Assembly: GCF_014695775.1 (NCBI RefSeq)
Contig: NZ_JACJOX010000028.1
Location: 186,001 to 250,000, forward strand
DNA: 64,000 nt
DNA from: Leptolyngbya sp. FACHB-60
GTDB lineage: Bacteria > Cyanobacteriota > Cyanobacteriia > Phormidesmidales > Phormidesmidaceae
Direction of reading: 5' to 3'
This document shows positions 8,636 to 16,302 of this stretch, piece after piece. Position 1 is the stretch's first letter; each line of letters begins with the position of its first letter. Position numbers and translations under genes: made by a program. The notes under the pieces are model-generated. The model did not search any database. It was given only the letters and a program-made list of their open reading frames with translations, and was not told the DNA's origin.

Positions 8636-8809
8636 GTTCTTTGGCTCAGGCCTTCCAGATGGCGCAAACCATTCCTGGTGAGGAATCGCAGACTATTAAC
8701 GTTCGAGGTGGTGAAAATCCGTTGTCAGTTGAAGATGAGCAAGACCGGGGTAGCTTGTTGGCAGCGATCGCGCTCAAATATGCTCAGATTGGTGAGGAGC
8801 AGCAGTCAC
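8621..8809 (+). pseudogene. Second 3' fragment of the TPR-like gene
   Basis: The segment is about 90 percent identical by eye to 7388-7577 of the intact gene (part encoding LAQAFQMAQTIPGEESQ and ALKYAQIG). Its left boundary lies at a GCGATCGC site, and its right end joins the last codons of the lipocalin-like gene on the other strand at about 8809. Confidence 0.8.
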
Positions 8810-9235
8810 TATGCGGCGATAGACCTGGAAGTTGCGCGTCCGGCGGCTGGTGGTGTCTGTCTGCTCTTGCACAACGGCTAGCAACGCTCCGTCTTTGGAG
8901 GCGACCCGGCGCGCTGACGCGATCACTACACCACCTGCTAGTGCGGTGCTGTCGAGGGTGTGCGTATCGACTCGCGTCAGCGTGTGTGCGTCGGGGCCGT
9001 GGGCGGGAGCGTCCGGCAAGGCGGGAAGCGGGTGCGGTATTCCATCCGCCTGGCCGCCAAAGGTGACTTCGTGCACTGGACCATCGGGTTCGGTCTGCCA
9101 GCGCACGTGCAGGGTGAGCACGCCGGGGGCTAACTCGGCGATCGTATAGCGACCACTCGCTGGCGGCGCGGCGGCCTCGTATAACGACAGTTCGGGCACG
9201 AGTTCCCATGTACCGAGATATTGGTCGATGGGCAT
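8774..9235 (-). CDS. Lipocalin-like small protein of unknown function
   Basis: I start at ATG 9235, preceded by GGAGA five bases upstream; a TTG at 9247 is also open. The 153-residue product (MPIDQYLGTWELVPELSLYE at the N-terminus) has the GTWxL opening and alternating beta-strand pattern of lipocalin-like or fatty-acid-binding-like small barrels. The last eleven or twelve residues after QVYRR come from antisense reading of the repeat-protein fragment, so the native C-terminus, still present in the fragment at 7715, has been replaced. Function is unknown. Confidence 0.7.
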   Translation of the reverse strand: MPIDQYLGTWELVPELSLYEAAAPPASGRYTIAELAPGVLTLHVRWQTEPDGPVHEVTFGGQADGIPHPLPALPDAPAHGPDAHTLTRVDTHTLDSTALAGGVVIASARRVASKDGALLAVVQEQTDTTSRRTRNFQVYRRIVTAAPHQSEHI

Positions 9236-9332
9236 CACTGTCTCCAAGGTGGTAAATGTGGTGCGCTCTAACTATAGATAAGTATTAGATCTGCTAGCTA
9301 AGCTTTTTCGTTAGGTGGTCCCTAGGAGTGGG

Positions 9333-9447
9333 GCGCGGCGATCGCGCATGGATGGGTGAAGGAGTTTGTGCGCTCAGGGTAGGTTGTTGGGTGAGAAGAC
9401 TATCTAAGGAGTTGGGTTACACTGGCGCTTCACCTAACCTACCGTAG
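9333..9447 (+). repeat. Dispersed ~110-bp repeat, copy 1
   Basis: It begins GCGCGGCGATCGCGCATGGA, continues with TTTGTGCGCT and GTAGGTTGTTGGGT, and closes with ACCTAACCTAC. The GTAGGTTG and CAACCTAC-type arms can form a long hairpin. Four more copies in the same orientation lie within the next 3.4 kb. Confidence 0.75.
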
Positions 9448-9573
9448 CTGTTGGTCGGGCATAGCCTAAAAGACTTAATTAGATCGCCCTAAAAGTCTTT
9501 ATCTACCCTTGGGTGGTGGGTTCGCTAATCTTAAACTTTGACAATCAGCGTAATGCAGTGAAATTCAGACATC

Positions 9574-10251
9574 ATGGTACGATCGCTGACGCTCTGGTTT
9601 ATTTGGCTTAGTTTTATCATTTGTGTACTGTTTTTTGCACCACCCTTGCAGCGCGATACGTTGCAACCGTTGCAATCAATACTAGCTGGGCAAATCCCTT
9701 CTATCAATCCAGTGATTTTGTCACTATTTAGCTTGGTAGGTATTTGGCTATTAATTTATAGCTGCCTTATTTTTGCAGATGGGAGAATGCAGAACTTGCC
9801 TGCTTGGGTGTTTATGCTAGCCTCGATCGCGTCTGGGGTGATTGCTCTCATTCCATACTTGGCATTGCGACAGCCCAATCGATCGTTCTCGGGTGAAAAA
9901 GATCCCTGGATTGCGGTATTAGATTCACAGATGACTGGGGTGGTTTTGACTATTAGCACGATCGTTTTAGTTCTTTATGCAATCTTGTGGGGCGATTGGG
10001 CTGCTTTTGCCCAAGAGTTTATGACGAATCGGTTTATTTATGGAATGAGTATTGCGTTTGGTCTGTTCTGTGTGTTGTTTCCTTATCCAACGCTGTTGAA
10101 GGATGACATGGCGCGGCGGGGGCTGGAGCCTGATTCTCAGCTATTTAACATAGCAGCGTGGATTCCCCTATTTGGACCGCTTGCCTATTTATGTTTGCGT
10201 CCTTCACTGCTGGCATTTCGGTTTCGCAATCAATCTCTGAGCAACCGTTAA
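9574..10251 (+). CDS. Conserved multipass membrane protein of unknown function
   Basis: The 225-residue protein has about six hydrophobic segments: residues 4-22, 45-68, 75-95, 118-140, 152-170 and 190-205. It shows no enzymatic or transporter signature that I recognise. The C-terminal motif FNIAAWIPLFGPLAYLCLRP is typical of small cyanobacterial membrane proteins of unknown role. ATG 9574 is the first start in frame, with no strong ribosome-binding site. The gene stands alone between two copies of the dispersed repeat. Confidence 0.75.
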   Translation: MVRSLTLWFIWLSFIICVLFFAPPLQRDTLQPLQSILAGQIPSINPVILSLFSLVGIWLLIYSCLIFADGRMQNLPAWVFMLASIASGVIALIPYLALRQPNRSFSGEKDPWIAVLDSQMTGVVLTISTIVLVLYAILWGDWAAFAQEFMTNRFIYGMSIAFGLFCVLFPYPTLLKDDMARRGLEPDSQLFNIAAWIPLFGPLAYLCLRPSLLAFRFRNQSLSNR

Positions 10252-10358
10252 TTTAATCGGTGTGAAATCGTTGCTGGTTGACCTGATAGACAGGATGCGA
10301 TCGCCCCAAGCTTTCGATACACTTTCAACCGTTGATTAACTCAGGCTGGGGTTTGAGT

Positions 10359-10468
10359 GCAGCGATCGCGCACGGATGTTGTGAAGGAATTTTTGCGCTT
10401 AGGGCAGGTGGTTGGACAAGAAAACTATCCAAGGAGTTGGATTACGCTAGCGCTTTACCCAACTTACA
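10359..10468 (+). repeat. Dispersed ~110-bp repeat, copy 2
   Basis: This copy reads GCAGCGATCGCGCACGGATG, then TTTTTGCGCTTAGGGCAGG and GGAGTTGGATTACGCTAGCG. It is the most diverged copy, with its right arm changed to CCCAACTTAC. Confidence 0.65.
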
Positions 10469-10602
10469 AACTCAACAGAAAATTTTACAATGGGAGTCCC
10501 GCTCGTTGTCGATATCTTGAAAGGGTAGTAGAATCTGCTTGAAGCCTGTAATGGTTTCCCTTTTTGACATATAAGCAGCTAATAAGAATAGGAATTTTCA
10601 AT

Positions 10603-10818
10603 ATGGCTTTAGATCAACTTGAGGCATTTTTAAAGAAAATGAAGTCTGAACCTGCACTCAAAAAGGAGGTGATCGGAGCATCAACTGCAGATGATGTTGC
10701 GCGAGTAGCATTAAAACTTGGTTTTGAATTTTCAGGTGATGAATTACTGAGAATGTCAGGAAAGAACTTTGGCGGAGTTACTGTTATAAAAAGCGTTCTT
10801 CCTGGGGAGTATAATTAA
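10603..10818 (+). CDS. Nif11-domain small protein (possible RiPP leader-like peptide)
   Basis: ATG 10603 follows TAGGAA with suitable spacing, giving 71 residues. The sequence MALDQLEAFLKKMKSEPAL, then STADDVARVALKLGF and FSGDELLRMSG, is the Nif11 pattern seen in leader peptides of ribosomally made peptides and in free-standing cyanobacterial proteins. The tail after the single GG (VTVIKSVLPGEYN) has no Cys and little Ser/Thr, and no modification enzyme or peptidase-transporter lies nearby. A classic lanthipeptide precursor is therefore unlikely, and a free-standing Nif11 protein is the better reading. Confidence 0.75.
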   Translation: MALDQLEAFLKKMKSEPALKKEVIGASTADDVARVALKLGFEFSGDELLRMSGKNFGGVTVIKSVLPGEYN

Positions 10819-10941
10819 GCGCTTTTTGAATATCTGATCATGCAAGGATAGAAAGAGCAAACACCGTATTTGCTTCAAGTCAGGAGTATCTTTACCCGCA
10901 TTAAACGCTCTCTTGAGCAGCTCTCATAACTCTGCTGGAAT

Positions 10942-10968
10942 GGTTGGGTTTCCTTCGTTAACCCAACC
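10942..10968. repeat. Small hairpin repeat of the GGTTGGGTT family
   Basis: GGTTGGGTT at 10942-10950 pairs with AACCCAACC at 10960-10968. It lies between convergent genes and could terminate transcription, though it has no T tract. The motif is shared with 1795-1902. Confidence 0.5.
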
Positions 10969-11045
10969 TACAAGAGCTCTGCGATCGCACTGATAGTCCT
11001 CGCTACAAAACTTGCCAACATTATCAGCCCTCTCCAATCAGATTG

Positions 11046-11564
11046 TTAGTTTGGTTTCAGTATTTTACAGTCCCGCTTCATCAATAGGGACTCATCGCTT
11101 CTGCTGATAATGTTAAAGCCGAAACGCTCATACAATCTCACTGCTGGATTGTCGATCGACACACTGAGAGAGATAGGTGACTGTCCACAAGGTGACTCCA
11201 CTAAATGTGTGAGTAGCTGGGTGCCAACACCTTGACCTCGATATTCAGGAAAAACTGCAATTCCTAATTCTGGCGTGTAATCATCTATATAGCCATAACC
11301 TTTGTTGTTTCCCGTTAATAACCGCAACCAAACTGCGCCAATAGGCTTCCCTGTTAGAGAATCAATAACCATGAAGCCACAATCGCCATCGCTGCCCCAG
11401 TCTTGAACGTAACGAGCGAGTTCAGGCAAGTGAATGACTTTGCGTGGCAAAGGAGCTTGACCTTCAGGGAGATACAAAGCCTGATACAACATCTCCCATA
11501 GAAACGCCTCGTCCTCGTCCTCGTCTTTGAGTGCTCGAATAATCCACGCCATAGTTTTCGCCAT
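11046..11564 (-). CDS. GNAT-family N-acetyltransferase
   Basis: The frame opens with GTG at 11597, but the family alignment starts near MAWIIRALKDEDE; I choose ATG 11564 (172 residues), and ATG 11552 is an alternative. The acetyl-CoA-binding motif A is clear: LGIAVFPEYRGQGVGTQLL, with the Q/RxxGxG/A signature, followed by VSIDNPAVRLYERFGF, the usual last strand and helix. The acceptor substrate cannot be told. The N-terminal part FLWEMLYQALYLPEG is common in a subgroup of bacterial GNATs of unknown substrate. Confidence 0.85.
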   Translation of the reverse strand: MAKTMAWIIRALKDEDEDEAFLWEMLYQALYLPEGQAPLPRKVIHLPELARYVQDWGSDGDCGFMVIDSLTGKPIGAVWLRLLTGNNKGYGYIDDYTPELGIAVFPEYRGQGVGTQLLTHLVESPCGQSPISLSVSIDNPAVRLYERFGFNIISRSDESLLMKRDCKILKPN

Positions 11565-11694
11565 GATCTCATTGAGAGGAAGGCTAACGTTGCCCACTAC
11601 CCGCTACTGAGTAGACGGAGGTGGGGTGCAACGTAGTGAACCCCAATACACTCAAACCAAGCTTTCAGCTCCTACTCATTGTGATGGAGTGGGG

Positions 11695-11860
11695 GTTGCC
11701 GATCGCAGGTGACGACGGTGAAAAAGTAGGTGTCTGGGTGTGTGGGCGCGGCGATCGCGCATAGATGGGTGAAGGAATTTGTGCGCTTAGGATGGGATAT
11801 TTGGTAGGAAAATTATTAGGGTTGTTGGGTTACACTGACGCTTCACTCAACCTACAGTGC
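11695..11860 (+). repeat. Dispersed repeat, copy 3 (long form)
   Basis: The core at 11746-11860 matches the other copies, ending CTCAACCTACAGTGCT. About 50 further bases upstream (GATCGCAGGTGACGACGGTG) are shared only with copy 5, so copies 3 and 5 form a longer subtype. Confidence 0.7.
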
Positions 11861-11867
11861 TCGGCAA

Positions 11868-12092
11868 TTAGTAGGTTTCAGTTGATAACTCAGGTACCTG
11901 CTGTTTCTTCCAGTCATCGGTTAGTAGACCTGAGAAACCCCAGTTTTCATCTGCAATTTCTTGAATAACGATATGCGTATGCTCTGGCTTTTTTCCCAAG
12001 ATACGCACAAGTGAGGTGGTCACCTCTTTAACGAGTTGAGCTTTTTGGTCTCTAGTAGCACCTTGTGTAATTTGAATGTTCACGTACGGCAT
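11868..12092 (-). CDS. 4-oxalocrotonate tautomerase family protein
   Basis: I choose ATG 12092, which is preceded by AAAGGA six bases upstream, giving 74 residues beginning MPYVNIQITQG. After removal of Met the N-terminal proline would be the catalytic base, as in the tautomerase superfamily. The helix KAQLVKEVTTSLVRILGKKP and the strand HIVIQEIADENWGF fit the beta-alpha-beta fold. Length is slightly over the usual 60-70. The physiological substrate is unknown. Repeat copy 4 lies directly upstream. Confidence 0.85.
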   Translation of the reverse strand: MPYVNIQITQGATRDQKAQLVKEVTTSLVRILGKKPEHTHIVIQEIADENWGFSGLLTDDWKKQQVPELSTETY

Positions 12093-12121
12093 AGGAATTC
12101 CTTTAGGGTTTGGGTTAATGC

Positions 12122-12229
12122 TATCGCGCATGGATGGGCGTAGAAATTTATGCGCTTAGGGTAGGTTGTTGGGTAAGAAAACTATTAGGAAGTTGGGTTA
12201 CGCTAGCGATTCATCCAACCTACAGTGCT
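12122..12229 (+). repeat. Dispersed ~110-bp repeat, copy 4
   Basis: It reads TATCGCGCATGGATGGGCG, then GTAGGTTGTTGGGTAAGAAA and CATCCAACCTACAGTGCT. The GTAGGTTG and CAACCTAC arms are fully complementary here. It lies between the tautomerase and DUF2500-like genes. Confidence 0.7.
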
Positions 12230-12259
12230 AAAACTAGCTCAACCTAACTTACTAACTAC

Positions 12260-12616
12260 TTACCTCATTTGCCGCTGAAATCCACGATATCGGGTTCCTT
12301 GATAAGTCAGTGTACCTAAGTCTCCCTCAACAAGCTGACCGTACTCTTTACCAGAAATACGAAACTCGTGTCGCTGACCACGTTCATCCTCGAAGGTACA
12401 GTAGTAATACGTTGATGTTTTACCACCGCGATTGGGTGAAACACGTCCACTCACTCGTGTTCGCTTCGCAACAACTTGAGATGCAACGGACAAAATGGGT
12501 TGCGTATTATTGTGTTGCCATTTCACTATCGCTTTAATTATTGTAAACACGATGGCGCCGACTACGATGATGGCGATTATGCCGATGAAAATTGGAACAA
12601 TTGTGGATAAATCCAT
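12260..12616 (-). CDS. DUF2500-like membrane protein
   Basis: The 118-residue protein starts at ATG 12616 (MDLSTIVPIFIG). One transmembrane segment spans residues 6-32, followed by a soluble beta-rich domain. The pattern ASQVVAKRTRVSG, STYYYCTFEDERGQR, FRISGKEYGQL and GDLGTLTYQGTRY matches the DUF2500 family of unknown function. The frame stays open further upstream, but that part is dispersed repeat copy 5. The soluble domain probably faces outside the membrane, but the function is not known. Confidence 0.75.
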   Translation of the reverse strand: MDLSTIVPIFIGIIAIIVVGAIVFTIIKAIVKWQHNNTQPILSVASQVVAKRTRVSGRVSPNRGGKTSTYYYCTFEDERGQRHEFRISGKEYGQLVEGDLGTLTYQGTRYRGFQRQMR

Positions 12617-12623
12617 AGGTAGG

Positions 12624-12792
12624 AGTTGCTGATCGCGGGTGACGACGGTGAGGAAGTAGGTGGACTCTGGGTGTGTGGGCGCGGCGATCGCGCTTAGATA
12701 GGTGAAGAAATTTATGCGCTTGGGGTTAGTGTTGGTTAAGGAAACTATCAGGGGAGTTGGGCCTGCTAGCGCTTCACCCAACATACAGCTGC
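12624..12792 (+). repeat. Dispersed repeat, copy 5 (long form)
   Basis: It shares the upstream extension GATCGCGGGTGACGACGGTG with copy 3 and the core GGCGCGGCGATCGCGC, ending CACCCAACATACAGCTGCT. It fills the 5' leader of the DUF2500-like gene. Confidence 0.7.
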
Positions 12793-12840
12793 TAATAGCT
12801 TCCCCAGCTTACTCCAACAGAATTATCATACGCTGGTTGT

Positions 12841-14412
12841 TCAAGGAGTTTTAGTAGCTCGATTCAAGAGAGTATCACCGATGGCAGTTATCAAACTAGT
12901 CATCTCGGAAAGAATATTATTAAAAGCTCCCTTTAAATCACCATCTAAAATACCTAGCTTCTTTATAGTTTTCTCGTATTTTGATCCTCGCCTGTGTGCG
13001 ACTCCAGTAGACCGCAAACCTTGTAAGCCCCCAAGAAATCTATTAACATCTAGATCAACACCCTCGCCTTTAAGATACTTTTCAAGTAGCTTTATTGAAC
13101 CATTCTCATCAATGCCAGTTTTCTGTTTAAGCACCTTTACATTAATGGAATCTATTGTTGTTTTTACTAAAGAAAGAATTTGTGAGTCAAATTCAGACTG
13201 CTCATTGCTAGTTAGTGAGTGCAACGTTTGAAAACAGTGTTTGTCCCCTTCTGACAAAGGCAAAAATAGATGCCAGTCATTCACTTGATGCCATTTTTCC
13301 TGAAATTGTTCGAATATAAATTTAAATCTAAAATCAGGGCTTTCTGCACTAGAAAACTGCCCTAGCATACTTCTCCTGAAGCATGTCTCACTCATCTTTC
13401 TGCCCTCAGGAGCTAGGCTAAAACTTTTCCAATAAACTTGTTCAAGATGAGGAATGTCTCTACCTAAATCACCAAGAAAAACACAAACATGATCTGGAGA
13501 ATTATTGTCAATTCTTAATCGCCAAAATCCTTTCTTATAGATTGAGCTATCTCCAACCTCATACTCTGTTGACAAGCTATAGTACTTCTGCAAAACCTCT
13601 CTCTTAAAATAAACTGGTGTCAAATAGTGTGGATTACCTGAGTTGCCCCCAAAGTAATTTGCTAGTAGAGAAGGATTGCAGGAGTACAATGTGTGATCAT
13701 GAGCATCACCATTAATGATAAATTCTTCGTATTTCTTCTCTAAGCTAAAAGGAGATGTGTTTTCTTCATTTCGTTCAGTGCAGTAGAACAACTTCTTGCC
13801 ACAGATTCGAGTGAAGGTGCTAAATCCCTTCACATATGAATTATCCCAATAACGAGTGTAAGAAACCAGACTGCCGAATGATACTTCATCTCGTTGTCTA
13901 AAAACATTGTTTTCATGTCTTGTCTTCTCGAAGAATAGAAGGAGATTATATTGTCTTGCAGACATGAATGCACTTAAGAATGATTTGCGGATTGAAAATT
14001 CTGAATCAGAATATCTGATTACTTCGATTTCAGTTCCATTCTCGTCATAAATTGCATATTTTTTGTTTTCAAAATCATGGAATAAATTTAGATATAGTAC
14101 TAACTCCTGAAGGATTTCAAAATAGAATTTTCTTGTGCCATGAAACTCTCGGTATATTACAAGAGGTAAAAACTTTGAGCAGTTTGACTCGTACCATATG
14201 TCTGAGCCACATGTAACAATTGATGGCCCCCCTCCACCAAGTGCAAGATCCCATCCATAGTTCTGCATGAGTGTTTCTGTCTCTGAAGGACTAACTAAAC
14301 ACGAATAAAACGCGCCGTCCTCAGATCCATCATCCTTATCAAGATCCTTATATAAGGGAATCCATATACCTTCGCCTAAGTCCTGCTCAACAAACTTCAG
14401 AAAATCATCCAT
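12841..14412 (-). CDS. Unknown 523-aa protein with C-terminal HEPN-like RxnH motif
   Basis: The gene is markedly AT-richer than its neighbours. The product starts MDDFLKFVEQDLGEGIWIPL and has no signal peptide or membrane segment. The central part is rich in aromatic residues with no motif I recognise. The last ~110 residues look helical and carry GLRSTGVAHRRGSKYEK, in which R467-x5-H473 matches the RxnH signature of HEPN domains, found in many RNase toxins and anti-phage proteins. It lies 173 bases downstream of, and on the same strand as, a second HEPN-like gene. A defence or toxin-like role is an inference from this motif, base composition and context. Confidence 0.6.
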   Translation of the reverse strand: MDDFLKFVEQDLGEGIWIPLYKDLDKDDGSEDGAFYSCLVSPSETETLMQNYGWDLALGGGGPSIVTCGSDIWYESNCSKFLPLVIYREFHGTRKFYFEILQELVLYLNLFHDFENKKYAIYDENGTEIEVIRYSDSEFSIRKSFLSAFMSARQYNLLLFFEKTRHENNVFRQRDEVSFGSLVSYTRYWDNSYVKGFSTFTRICGKKLFYCTERNEENTSPFSLEKKYEEFIINGDAHDHTLYSCNPSLLANYFGGNSGNPHYLTPVYFKREVLQKYYSLSTEYEVGDSSIYKKGFWRLRIDNNSPDHVCVFLGDLGRDIPHLEQVYWKSFSLAPEGRKMSETCFRRSMLGQFSSAESPDFRFKFIFEQFQEKWHQVNDWHLFLPLSEGDKHCFQTLHSLTSNEQSEFDSQILSLVKTTIDSINVKVLKQKTGIDENGSIKLLEKYLKGEGVDLDVNRFLGGLQGLRSTGVAHRRGSKYEKTIKKLGILDGDLKGAFNNILSEMTSLITAIGDTLLNRATKTP

Positions 14413-14585
14413 ATCTTTTTAAGCTTAATGATTTTTTGTGAGACATAACAATTATTGGACCCTCCTATCTACTATTCTCTCAACAATGGATCATGCTGGC
14501 ACTTCATTGCAAGCTATAGTAGCTGGCTGTTAAATTATCGATAAAATCATGGTTTGTTATGCGGCTCCCTCACTCTACTGCCAAC

Positions 14586-15410
14586 TTAAGACAACATTCT
14601 TTCAACTACAGCTTCAGAAACAACTAAGAATTTAAGAACTGAGCTTGTTGCACCTGAAATAATAGAATCATCACGATCTGGCATAATAGAGCTGGCTTCA
14701 TGGCATAATCTGTGCCTTAACTCAAACACGTCTTTAATGGTAGATAACATATCGCGATGAATTTTTTGGGATGTCGGCAAAACTAAATTATCAGATATTA
14801 TTAAATATCCTCTCCTGATATAGTCTTCCTTGTCACCCATAAGAATTTCAGGTTGCTGCAATTCATTGCTATTTTCAACTTCTTTCTGTAGCGCCTCTGA
14901 AAAGCTGCCGCCCGTCAGTTTAGTCATAGTGCTTTCAATATTTTCGAAGCTACTAATTGGTAAAAGATGCGAGATAAAATCCCCTATTGAAAGCTCTGCC
15001 TTTTCAAGTGATATGGCTGTTCTGATACTGAATTTTATATCAGAAAAATCGGCGGCATTGCTTTTATAGGGGTCGCCGAAATCTATTAAATCTGCATATA
15101 CTTGCCTAAAATAGGCCTCAATGCAAGCAATAAGACCTATAGGAATATAACGAGAGATCTCGTTTAAGACTCCTGAATACTGTATAACGTGAATCTTGTT
15201 TTTCATCTCATCATATCCTTCCATCTCTTCAATGGCTGATTCATGACAGACAAATTCTAGAAGATCAATAGCTTGGTGAATAGTACCTATTCGAGAAATT
15301 CGATTAGAAACTAAATCCCACCTTGGTCTTGACGGTTCTAGCCATTCTCTAATTGGTATATTTCTGGCTTTTTTTTCGAGAATTTCATCGATAATATTTC
15401 GCATATGCAT
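14586..15410 (-). CDS. HEPN-like protein of unknown function (274 aa)
   Basis: This AT-rich gene encodes a cytoplasmic, mostly helical protein. Near the C-terminus VFELRHRLCHEAS holds R232-x4-H237, matching the HEPN RxnH motif, in a context (LRHRLCHE) like the RiboL-PSP-HEPN type. Mid-protein the stretch IPIGLIACIEAYFRQVYADL is an amphipathic helix that also fits HEPN-type helix bundles. There is no clear ribosome-binding site at ATG 15410; ATG 15404 is an alternative. It probably forms a unit with the downstream 523-residue HEPN-like protein. Confidence 0.65.
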   Translation of the reverse strand: MHMRNIIDEILEKKARNIPIREWLEPSRPRWDLVSNRISRIGTIHQAIDLLEFVCHESAIEEMEGYDEMKNKIHVIQYSGVLNEISRYIPIGLIACIEAYFRQVYADLIDFGDPYKSNAADFSDIKFSIRTAISLEKAELSIGDFISHLLPISSFENIESTMTKLTGGSFSEALQKEVENSNELQQPEILMGDKEDYIRRGYLIISDNLVLPTSQKIHRDMLSTIKDVFELRHRLCHEASSIMPDRDDSIISGATSSVLKFLVVSEAVVERMLS

Positions 15411-15831
15411 CCATATAAGTTAGTAGTATTTCTTATGTGGTTTAACTAACGCAACCATTCACAATTTCTAGCCATTACTTTCGGTAAATCGAGTGCACTA
15501 AATAGTGAACACAAGAAAATTTTATGCCTAATTACTCTGCAAAACTAACTGGGTTGAGGAAGTAGTGTCACTATTCCATTACTCAATTCTATTTCACCTG
15601 CAATTACTTTGACATCTTGAAATATCAGTCAGGTTTCGCTATACGGTTGACGGGGAGCGATCGCACCATTATCCTCTTACATTAAGCCGTTCAGCCAGAG
15701 CGGTGACCACGCAGAACTCGAAAATCTTAGCGCTGCCTGAAGGTGTTAACGGCACCAACAGACAGCTAACCCCGCAAATCTAACGCGCAGATTGCGAGGC
15801 TAGGCCCATCGTACCCTAGCCCCCTCAGTTT
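15411..15831. other. Intergenic region between the AT-rich unit and the small-protein gene
   Basis: No gene is recognised. The left half is AT-rich and probably holds the promoter of the HEPN-like unit; the right half is GC-rich. A hairpin GGCTAGG / CCTAGCC lies near 15800-15823. A HIP1-like site lies near 15657. Confidence 0.4.
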
Positions 15832-15900
15832 GCACTTCAACTGCGGGTGGCTGGGGTTTTCGCGTTCTGTTTCTTTCCATCACCAAAGGAAACAGAACCC
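15832..15900 (+). promoter_or_regulatory. Leader with hairpin sequestering the ribosome-binding site
   Basis: GTTCTGTTTC at 15864-15873 pairs perfectly with GAAACAGAAC at 15889-15898, and U-A pairs can extend it inward. The AAAGGA ribosome-binding site (15885-15890) lies at the loop/stem border directly before ATG 15901. The same stem with a different loop is kept at 4458-4492. A translational switch or thermometer-like element is the inference. Confidence 0.55.
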
Positions 15901-16179
15901 ATGTTTGAATATCTCGACCCAGATGCCAGCGGCGCATTTAATCTTCCGCCGTCTTCACCCAGCACCCCCCAAATTCGCCCAGAGCGGGTGCGTCACATGC
16001 TCTACGGCAGCCTCGCAGGCATTGACCGCACCATCAAAATCCTCCACACCTACGGCTATGCCGACCCCAACGACTGGAGCGACCCCATCCCCGTACCCCC
16101 CAGCAGAGCCGAGACCGGCTTGTCTAGCGGAGTCGGAACTTGGATGGTGATCCTTACCAAAACCCTGCTGCTGGAGTAG
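15901..16179 (+). CDS. Small cyanobacterial protein of unknown function (92 aa)
   Basis: ATG 15901 follows AAAGGA; the frame is open further upstream but that part is the conserved leader. The product begins MFEYLDPDASGAFNLPPSS and ends in VILTKTLLLE. It is proline-rich at the start and then contains RPERVRHMLYGSLAGIDRTI, a helical motif; no signal peptide, membrane segment or catalytic motif is seen. I do not recognise the family. The start codons and leader are duplicated at 4.4 kb. A GC-rich hairpin follows the gene. Confidence 0.65.
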   Translation: MFEYLDPDASGAFNLPPSSPSTPQIRPERVRHMLYGSLAGIDRTIKILHTYGYADPNDWSDPIPVPPSRAETGLSSGVGTWMVILTKTLLLE

Positions 16180-16212
16180 TTTGCCCTCTACCGACTCGGT
16201 GGCTAGTAGTTA

Positions 16213-16232
16213 GCCGGGTGGAGACACCCGGC
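16213..16232 (+). terminator. Perfect hairpin with GAGA tetraloop
   Basis: GCCGGGTG pairs with CACCCGGC across a GAGA (GNRA) loop, 33 bases after the stop of the small gene. There is no T tract, so it may stabilise the 3' end rather than terminate strongly. Confidence 0.45.
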
Positions 16233-16302
16233 CAGCCATACCAAGTCCCTGCCAAAAAGCACACCCGGTAAAATAGTGGCATCGAGCAGCAGGTGATCGC
16301 CC

